Part shown: positions 58,243 to 64,000 of the stretch, piece after piece | Layout: each line of letters begins with the position of its first letter | Numbering within the stretch: position 1 is the first letter of the stretch | Origin: Candidatus Kaiserbacteria bacterium RIFCSPHIGHO2_01_FULL_58_22 | Lineage (GTDB): Bacteria; Patescibacteriota; Minisyncoccia; Phycocordibacterales; UBA2100 | Assembly (NCBI GenBank): GCA_001781445.1 | Contig: MFLB01000034.1 | Span: forward strand, 12,971-76,970 | Length of the DNA: 64,000 nucleotides | Reading direction: 5' to 3' | Notes under the pieces: model-generated | Seen by the model: only the letters and a program-made list of their open reading frames with translations | Databases searched by the model: none | What the model was told of the DNA's origin: nothing | Made by a program: the position numbers and the translations under genes

Positions 58243-59343
58243 ATGAGCCCTAAGGTTGCTGGGCATAAAACTGCCACTAGGCAGATCGTCTGCTCGTACA
58301 ACGAGTGGGACCCGCTTGAGGAAGTCGTTGTGGGTGTTGTCGAAGGAGCCACAGTACCGCCATGGGACTGGATAGCCAAAGCGACGATGCCGGACCATGC
58401 CGCGTGGTTTTTCAAGAAGCACGGGGGAAAACCGTTCCCGAAAAAGATGATAGAGAAAGCAGCAGAGGAGCTGAACGGTCTTGCCGCTCTCATGAAAAAA
58501 CTCGGCATCACCGTCCGTCGCCCCGAGAAAATGGATTTTTCGAAAGAGTACCGGACCCCATGGTGGAAAAGCCGCGGCCTCTACGCGGCGATGCCCCGCG
58601 ATGTATTCATGGTCGTCGGCGAGACTATTGTCGAGGCCCCGATGGCATGGCGCACCCGTTACTTTGAGGGACAGGCGTATCGCGAACTGATGGTCGAGTA
58701 TTTCAGAGATGGCGCGAAGTGGTTGCCTGCACCGAAGCCCTCGATGGACAAACACTTCTACAGCAAGACGTATGACACCGATACACCGTACGTGAAGGGC
58801 AAGAAGCAGTTTCCAATCACGAATCACGAGATCGCATTCGATGCAGCCGACTTTGTGCGCTTCGGCCGCGACATTTTAGTGCAAAAAAGCCATGTGACGA
58901 ACGAGCTTGGCATCGAGTGGGTACGCCGCCACATCGGGCCGGATTATCGAGTGCACGAGGTCGAATTCGACGACCCTCACCCTATGCATATAGATACGAC
59001 TATCGTCCCGCTAGCGCCCGGAAAAATACTCATCAATCCGTCGTGGGTGAAAAAGCTCCCCGGCATGTTCAAGTCGTGGGACGTCCTTCCCGCGCCGGAA
59101 CCCGCGAATTCTTTCGATTCGGCGCTGTACTTTTCAAGCGACTGGCTTTCCATCAATATTTTGAGTCTTGACGAAAAGCGTGTCATTGTTGAAGAGAAGG
59201 AAGAACCGTTGATACGGGCCCTCAAGCAGTGGGGATTTGAACCCATTCCGATCGCATTTAGGAATTTCTACCCATTCGGTGGCTCCGTCCACTGTGCGAC
59301 GCTCGACGTTCGCCGCCGGGGAGAACTTGCGTCCTACTTTTAA
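58243..59343 (+). CDS. Glycine amidinotransferase-like enzyme
   Basis: A 366-aa arginine:acceptor amidinotransferase. All three active-site segments are present: FDAADFVRFGRDILVQKSHVTN (Asp), HPMHIDTTIVPLAPG (His/Asp) and GGSVHCATLDVRR (nucleophile Cys). The family transfers the amidino group of arginine to glycine or other amines, forming guanidino compounds and ornithine. TATTAT (58219-58224) lies 18 nt before the ATG; a GTG at 58210 would add 11 residues. The exporter-type gene behind it suggests the product leaves the cell, which is inference. Unusual in CPR. Confidence 0.9.
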   Translation: MSPKVAGHKTATRQIVCSYNEWDPLEEVVVGVVEGATVPPWDWIAKATMPDHAAWFFKKHGGKPFPKKMIEKAAEELNGLAALMKKLGITVRRPEKMDFSKEYRTPWWKSRGLYAAMPRDVFMVVGETIVEAPMAWRTRYFEGQAYRELMVEYFRDGAKWLPAPKPSMDKHFYSKTYDTDTPYVKGKKQFPITNHEIAFDAADFVRFGRDILVQKSHVTNELGIEWVRRHIGPDYRVHEVEFDDPHPMHIDTTIVPLAPGKILINPSWVKKLPGMFKSWDVLPAPEPANSFDSALYFSSDWLSINILSLDEKRVIVEEKEEPLIRALKQWGFEPIPIAFRNFYPFGGSVHCATLDVRRRGELASYF

Positions 59344-59379
59344 CATGCACTCGCTCGACCGATCCTAGTCGAGTCTCCT

Positions 59380-60303
59380 ATGTCCTGGTTATTCGTTGCA
59401 CTCCTCGCACCGGCGCTATCAGCGCTCGGCAGTTACACCGACAAGTATCTCCTTGTCCACCACGAAAAGACCGGCGGTATCGGGAGTGTAATGATCTTTT
59501 CCTCTCTCTTTGGGGCGCTTGTTATTCCGCTCGCCCTTTTTCTCAAAGCGGATATATGGAGCGTGCCGTCGTTTGAGGCGGTCATTCTTATCCTCAATGG
59601 ATGCATAACGGTCGGCACGCTTGCGGCGTATCTCTACGCCATCAAAGAATCCGACATCGTATCCGTAGTCCCCGTTCTGCAGACAATCCCCGTTTTCGGT
59701 TTCGTGTTTGGCTATATCCTCCTCGGCGAAACACTGGAACTGCATGAAATAGGCGGCTCCGTAATCATCATTTTGAGCGCCATGCTTCTCTCGCTTGAGA
59801 TCGAGGAAGATGCGAAGGTGCGGTTCAGAAAAAAAAGTTTCTTCTTAGCCGTTCTTTCGTCGTTCCTTTTTGCACTTTCGGGCATCATATTCAAGCTCAT
59901 CGCGATTGAGCGCGGTTACTGGGAGACGCAATTCTGGGAGTACATCGGTATCAGCGCGCTCGGTGTCATCTTATTTTTTCTCGTCGCGCCGTATCGTCGA
60001 AGTTTCCTTGAAGTTGTGCGTCACCGACGCATCGGGGTCGCCGGACTGAACCTTGTGACCGAGGTGCTTACTGTCTCCGCAGACCTGCTTTTGAATTTCG
60101 CGACATTGCTCGCCCCGATAGCGCTCGTCTATACCATCAACGGATTTCAGCCTGCGTTCCTTCTGACGTTCGCTCTCGTCGGTTCGTTCTTCGTGCCACA
60201 ACTCATGCATCGGCTTGCCTTTTTACGTAAACACGTTGTCTTGAAGGCGCTCGCTATCGCGATAATGATAGTCGGTACCGTCGTCATCAATACGCCACAG
60301 TGA
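59380..60303 (+). CDS. EamA/DMT-superfamily transporter
   Basis: A 307-aa membrane protein with ten predicted helices in two EamA-like repeats: LFVALLAPALSALGSYTDKYLL, VVPVLQTIPVFGFVFGYILLGETL (a typical end of repeat 1) and ALSGIIFKLIAIERG. DMT members move small metabolites, often outward. It starts 36 nt after the amidinotransferase and is likely co-transcribed, so a guanidino compound or an amino acid is a reasonable cargo guess. Confidence 0.85.
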   Translation: MSWLFVALLAPALSALGSYTDKYLLVHHEKTGGIGSVMIFSSLFGALVIPLALFLKADIWSVPSFEAVILILNGCITVGTLAAYLYAIKESDIVSVVPVLQTIPVFGFVFGYILLGETLELHEIGGSVIIILSAMLLSLEIEEDAKVRFRKKSFFLAVLSSFLFALSGIIFKLIAIERGYWETQFWEYIGISALGVILFFLVAPYRRSFLEVVRHRRIGVAGLNLVTEVLTVSADLLLNFATLLAPIALVYTINGFQPAFLLTFALVGSFFVPQLMHRLAFLRKHVVLKALAIAIMIVGTVVINTPQ

Positions 60304-60318
60304 TGCCGCTACGTGTCA

Positions 60319-60813
60319 TCATCCGTTGCGTACGAACGCCAAAACCGCGTAGGAGCCGAGGAGCCACCAGAAGCGGTAGGCTTCTCCGAAGACCGCTTGC
60401 GCGTCGGGGCCGAAGCGCCAGAGCGCGTCGAGGGCGGGCGTCGCGAGCCAGAAGGTCGTGAGGATGGCCGTGAGCGCGACGCCGCCGAGCGCCGCCTGTA
60501 TCGTCTGCCCCGACTCCCCGCCCCACGAAAGCCCGATGCGCCCTATGAGAACGTACGAGACTACGACGAGAATGCCGAGAAGGACGGCTTCCAGGATGGG
60601 CGTCGAGAACTGCTCGGTGATGCCGCCGAGGAACGCCGCTTTTTTCGACGCGGAGAAGAGCAGGAGCGCGATGGGTAGCGCGAGCGCGAGCGTGCACGCG
60701 CGGCGCGCGCCGGAGCGCAGGCAGTCGAATGCCGCGAATATCGCGAAAGCCCCCAAGATCATCCAGTCGGTCGGAACCGCGTTATAGAGAGAAGCCACCG
60801 GGTCAAAATTCAT
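60319..60813 (-). CDS. Membrane protein of unknown function
   Basis: A 164-aa protein with four or five helices, CvpA-like in layout: DWMILGAFAIFAAFDCLRSGARRA, ILVVVSYVLIGRIGLS and ALGGVALTAILTTFWLA. I know similar proteins from other Parcubacteria without a function. It converges on the EamA gene with 15 nt between stops. Confidence 0.65.
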   Translation of the reverse strand: MNFDPVASLYNAVPTDWMILGAFAIFAAFDCLRSGARRACTLALALPIALLLFSASKKAAFLGGITEQFSTPILEAVLLGILVVVSYVLIGRIGLSWGGESGQTIQAALGGVALTAILTTFWLATPALDALWRFGPDAQAVFGEAYRFWWLLGSYAVLAFVRNG

Positions 60814-60896
60814 AGCTGACAGTTTACAGATTACAGTTTACGGCAAAATACGGCGATATTGACTGTTCACTGTTAACTGTTCACTGTTAACTTTCT
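60814..60896. repeat. Repeat block upstream of the 60319 gene
   Basis: CAGTTTACAGATTACAGTTTACGG units are followed by a perfect tandem of ACTGTTCACTGTTA (60862-60875, 60876-60889). The two parts are partly complementary. Same family as 43457-43525. Confidence 0.78.
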
Positions 60897-62000
60897 CTAC
60901 AGCCCTTCTTCGCTCCGGAGCTTTTCGACGAGATCGCGGGCGCCTTTTGAAAGTTTCTTCGGGAATTCTATCTCGATCCGCACGAGAAAGTCTCCCCGCG
61001 CTCCCCTGCCGTAGGGCACGCCCTTGCTCCGGATGCGCAGGGTCTCTCCGTGCGAGACGCCCGCCGGCACCTTCAGCATCTCTTCGCCGTCGAGCGTGTG
61101 GAGGCGGTATTCGCCGCCGAGGAGCGCGTCGGTGAGCTTAATGGGAAGAATGGTCAGGATATTATTTCCCTCGCGCGAAAAATTCACGTCGGGCTTCACG
61201 TGGAGCTTCACGTACAGATCGCCCGGATTGCCGCCGGGCGCCGCTTCGCCACGTCCGGGCATGCGGATCATTTCTCCGTCGGAGACGCCCGCCGGTATGG
61301 AAATGCGTATCTCTTCTTCGCGCTTCGCGACGCCTTCGCCGCGGCATGCTTCGCACGGCGTTTCCGGCGTCTCGCCCTTGCCGCGGCAGTGCGGGCAGAC
61401 GCGTGTCGAAGTGAAGGTGCCGAAGAAGGAATTGCGCGTCTCGCGGATGTCACCCTTGCCGTTGCAGGCCATGCAGGCAACGATCTTCGAGCCTTTCTGC
61501 GCGCCCGTGCCGCCACAGACCGTACATGCGGCAACCTTCGCGATGAGAACGCGGCGTTCGGAACCGAAAATAGCCTCGCGGAACGGCAATTCGATGTCTA
61601 TCGAAATGTCGCGCCCTCTCGCGCGGCCCCGTGGCGAGCCGCCGAAAAACTCGCCGAACACGTCTCCGAGATCGAACTCGAACGCCTGTCCGCCGCCGAA
61701 GCCGAAACCTTGCCCTCCGAAGGAGGGTCCGCCTCCGGCGGAGAAATTGGAAAAGTCGAAACCGCCGAAGCCGGGGCCCTGCGCCCCGCCGCCCGCGAAG
61801 GTGCGGCCGTAGGTGTCGTATTCGGCGCGTCGCTTCTTGTCGGAGAGCACGGCGTACGCCTCGCTCACCTCCTTGAACTTCTTCTCGTCGCCTCCCTTCT
61901 TGTCGGGATGGTACTTGTGCGCGAGCTTCCTGAACGCGCTCTTGATGTCTTCCTCGCTTGCTCCTTTCTGAACGCCGAGGACCTGGTAGTAGTCTTTCAT
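60897..62000 (-). CDS. dnaJ: Chaperone protein DnaJ
   Basis: Hsp40 co-chaperone of DnaK, 367 aa. J domain with YHPDKKGG (HPD), a Gly/Phe-rich segment (about 70-125), four zinc-finger repeats ([36 protein letters not shown]) and the C-terminal substrate domains. TATAAT on the minus strand (62008-62013) lies 7 nt before the ATG, so it is expressed from its own promoter as well as behind dnaK. Confidence 0.96.
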   Translation of the reverse strand: MKDYYQVLGVQKGASEEDIKSAFRKLAHKYHPDKKGGDEKKFKEVSEAYAVLSDKKRRAEYDTYGRTFAGGGAQGPGFGGFDFSNFSAGGGPSFGGQGFGFGGGQAFEFDLGDVFGEFFGGSPRGRARGRDISIDIELPFREAIFGSERRVLIAKVAACTVCGGTGAQKGSKIVACMACNGKGDIRETRNSFFGTFTSTRVCPHCRGKGETPETPCEACRGEGVAKREEEIRISIPAGVSDGEMIRMPGRGEAAPGGNPGDLYVKLHVKPDVNFSREGNNILTILPIKLTDALLGGEYRLHTLDGEEMLKVPAGVSHGETLRIRSKGVPYGRGARGDFLVRIEIEFPKKLSKGARDLVEKLRSEEGL

Positions 62001-62051
62001 ACGCTACATTATATGGGTACTGCATGATTACGCAAATCATTCTTTCTCGCG

Positions 62052-62147
62052 CTGTATGAAGATGTGCACAGCTGAACAAATATTCATACAGGCAAAATGC
62101 CTGCCTTATATGGCAGGTTAAACCTACTAGGAGAGGTTAAACCTACT
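62052..62147. repeat. Hairpins and 14-bp direct repeats between dnaK and dnaJ
   Basis: CTGTATGAA (62052-62060) pairs with TTCATACAG (62083-62091), and CCTGCC (62100-62105) pairs with GGCAGG (62112-62117). AGGTTAAACCTACT occurs at 62115-62128 and 62134-62147, the second over the dnaK stop. The set probably ends dnaK transcription. Confidence 0.65.
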
Positions 62148-64000
62148 GGGATTTAGGCGGTTCCTCGGGAGGTGTTTGCTTGTTTCCCGGTTGGTCGCTG
62201 GGAGGCGGAGTCTGTTGCTGGTTTTGTGACATCGCCTGCCCTATCGCGCTCATCGCGGTTGAAAGCGCTTCGGAAGCGGATTTAATCGCGGCGGCGTCCG
62301 TGCCGTTTCTTGAAGATTTGAGAGCGTCTATTTTTTCCTGCACGTTCTTCTTTATGTCCTCGCTCACTTTGTCGCCATGTTCTTTGAGCGCCTTTTCTGC
62401 GGCATAGGCAAGCTGGTCGGCGGCGTTCTGCGCTTCCACGAGCTCTTTCTTCCGCTTGTCGGATTCCGCGTTCGCCTCCGCGTCCTTTTTCATCTTCTCC
62501 ACTTCCGCCTCCGAAAGGCCGGAGCGCGCCTCGATGCGGATGGATTGCTCCTTGCCGCTCGTTTTGTCTTTGGCTTTCACGCTCAAAATGCCGTTGGCAT
62601 CGATGTCGAAGGAGACCTCGACTTGCGGCACGCCGCGCGGCGCGGGCGGGATGCCGTCGAGGTTGAAGCGGCCGAGCGATTTGTTGTCGGATGCCATGGG
62701 CCGCTCGCCCTGCACGACGTGTATCTCGACGGACGGCTGGTTGTCGGAGGCTGTCGAGAAGAGCTGGGAGCGGGAGGTCGGTATCGTCGTGTTGCGCTCG
62801 ATGAGATGCGTCGCGACGCCGCCGAGGGTCTCGATGCCCAAGCTCAACGGGATGACATCGAGAAGAAGTACGTCCTTCACGTCGCCACGCAGGATGCCGC
62901 CCTGTATCGCCGCGCCGATCGCTACGACCTCGTCGGGGTTCACGCCCATGTGCGGCTTCTTGCCGAAGAGTTTTTCGACCGCCTGCTGGATGGCTGGCAT
63001 GCGGGTCTGGCCGCCGACGAGCACGACCTCGTTGATGTCGCCCGTCTTGAAGGGAGAGGCTTCCATCGCGCGCTTCGCGATCGCCATCGCGCGCTCGATG
63101 AACTCGGAAGAGAGCTCCTCGAGCTTCGCGCGGCTCATCTTGAGGAGCAGGTGGCGCGGGCCAGAAGAGTCGGAAGTGATGAACGGGACGTTTATCTCGG
63201 TGTCGACGGCCGTCGAGAGCTCTATCTTCGCTTTTTCGGCCGCTTCGTCGAGGCGCTGGCGCGCGAGAGGGTCGTTGAGGACGTCGATGCCGGATTCTTT
63301 TTTGAACTCTCCGGCTATCCACGCCATGATCTTCTGATCGAGATCCTTGCCGCCGAGGTGCGCGTCGCCGTCGGTCGAGCGGACCTCAATGACGTCGTCG
63401 CCGACCTCCAATACCGATATGTCGAACGTGCCGCCGCCGAAGTCGAAAACGGCTATCTTTTCGTTCTTCTTTTTGTTGAACCCGTACGCGAGCGCCGCCG
63501 CCGTCGGCTCGTTGATGATGCGCTTCACGTCGAGGCCCGCGATCTTTCCCGCGTCTTTCGTTGCCTGCCGCTGGGAGTCGTTGAAGTAGGCCGGGACGGT
63601 GATGACCGCCTCCGTGATAGTCTCGCCGAGGCGCGCTTCCGCGTCGGCTTTTAATTTCTGCAGTATCATCGCGGAGATCTCCTCCGGGCGGTGCCATGTT
63701 TCGCCCATCTTCACCTCGATGCCGCCGTTCGCGCTTTTTTGCGTTTCGAAAGGCACCGCCGCGCGGTCTTTCGCGACGGCGGGTTCGTCGAAGGTATGGC
63801 CGATGAACCGCTTTATCTGGTAGACCGTGTTCTTCGGGTTCGTGACGGCCTGCCGCTTCGCGAGGAGTCCCACAAGGCGCTCCCCCGTTTTCGAGACGGC
63901 GACGACGGAAGGCGTCGTACGCGCGCCTTCGGCGTTCTCTATGATCTCCGGCTCTCCGGCCATAACGGCCGCCATCGCGGAGTTGGTCGTTCCGAGGTCT
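62143..64000 (-). CDS. dnaK: Chaperone protein DnaK, 5' end outside the window
   Basis: Hsp70 ATPase chaperone. The frame remains open to the window end, where [10 protein letters not shown] of the first phosphate loop is visible, so only a handful of N-terminal codons are missing. [31 protein letters not shown] and [14 protein letters not shown] mark the nucleotide domain; the substrate domain and helical lid follow. The C-terminal tail is rich in Gln and Pro and ends PPKSQ, unlike the EEVD-type tails of eukaryotes. Confidence 0.96.
   Translation of the reverse strand, partial: DLGTTNSAMAAVMAGEPEIIENAEGARTTPSVVAVSKTGERLVGLLAKRQAVTNPKNTVYQIKRFIGHTFDEPAVAKDRAAVPFETQKSANGGIEVKMGETWHRPEEISAMILQKLKADAEARLGETITEAVITVPAYFNDSQRQATKDAGKIAGLDVKRIINEPTAAALAYGFNKKKNEKIAVFDFGGGTFDISVLEVGDDVIEVRSTDGDAHLGGKDLDQKIMAWIAGEFKKESGIDVLNDPLARQRLDEAAEKAKIELSTAVDTEINVPFITSDSSGPRHLLLKMSRAKLEELSSEFIERAMAIAKRAMEASPFKTGDINEVVLVGGQTRMPAIQQAVEKLFGKKPHMGVNPDEVVAIGAAIQGGILRGDVKDVLLLDVIPLSLGIETLGGVATHLIERNTTIPTSRSQLFSTASDNQPSVEIHVVQGERPMASDNKSLGRFNLDGIPPAPRGVPQVEVSFDIDANGILSVKAKDKTSGKEQSIRIEARSGLSEAEVEKMKKDAEANAESDKRKKELVEAQNAADQLAYAAEKALKEHGDKVSEDIKKNVQEKIDALKSSRNGTDAAAIKSASEALSTAMSAIGQAMSQNQQQTPPPSDQPGNKQTPPEEPPKSQ

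Noticed and set aside
62377..63654. Long plus-strand frame (425 codons) opposite dnaK
   Set aside because: Antisense shadow of DnaK with typical Arg/Leu/His bias; no start signal or domain.

Overview
The window looks like a chromosomal segment of a Candidate Phyla Radiation bacterium (Patescibacteria, most likely a GC-rich Parcubacteria/Kaiserbacteria-type lineage). Supports are the short AspRS, many short membrane proteins I recognise only from such genomes, tight overlapping genes, and start codons that follow -10 boxes almost directly instead of Shine-Dalgarno sites. TGA is an ordinary stop, so this is not a recoded (Gracilibacteria-type) genome. The lineage is inferred from gene content only. 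Gene content is richer than usual for CPR: histidine biosynthesis, trehalose metabolism and copper resistance are present.

Layout. 1-4615: trehalose/sugar cluster (membrane-tethered OtsA cut by the window edge, OtsB, a GH63-like glycosidase, a ROK kinase). 4665-4735: tRNA-Gln(UUG). 4870-9224: MliC-type lipoprotein-like protein, a tiny basic ORF, then a copper/thiol cluster led by a CsoR-family repressor (DUF305, DUF411, paired Cys-rich membrane proteins). 9230-12517: a lower-GC 3.3-kb island with an AbiE-type toxin-antitoxin pair, bounded by perfect 39-bp direct repeats; the left copy forms the 3' end of the preceding gene. 12546-15167: DsrE-like protein and CopB-type ATPase under a second CsoR-type operator. 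15281-22908: thioredoxin-like protein, YkvA, fused ThrA, Asd, an unknown membrane protein and glutamate dehydrogenase. 23072-31434: DoxX, IMPase, then a YerC-led histidine operon in the enterobacterial order (G D C B H A F IE) with a natural HisA-HisF fusion. 31486-39052: two 40-aa membrane peptides, CysS, a Kef-type antiporter, a CtpA protease, ribosomal proteins L9 and L27, an exonuclease and a Nudix hydrolase. 39062-49268: Xer recombinase, transglutaminase-like protein, then a minus-strand envelope/division block (M23 peptidase, GltX, MurG, FtsW, MraY, D,D-carboxypeptidase, ScpB, ScpA). 49300-53151: a disturbed region with a Y1 (RAYT-like) transposase, its MITE-like derivative, a truncated typA, a GH18 remnant, a DsbA-like protein and a hypothetical. 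53164-58124: AspRS, TrpRS, a HepT/MntA toxin-antitoxin pair and an orphan histidine kinase. 58243-60303: amidinotransferase and EamA transporter. 60319-64000: membrane protein, DnaJ and partial DnaK.

Cross-cutting patterns. (1) At least eleven genes have a -10 hexamer exactly 6 nt before the start codon, which would place transcription start on the first base of the start codon; about ten more have 7-12 nt. Leaderless mRNA appears to be the default, with ATGA overlaps inside operons. (2) Low-complexity intergenic repeats recur at several sites and run into gene ends, supplying the same SSQ-stop tail to two unrelated proteins. (3) Two G/C-rich palindromes sit between -35 and -10 of csoR and copB, marking a copper-responsive regulon.
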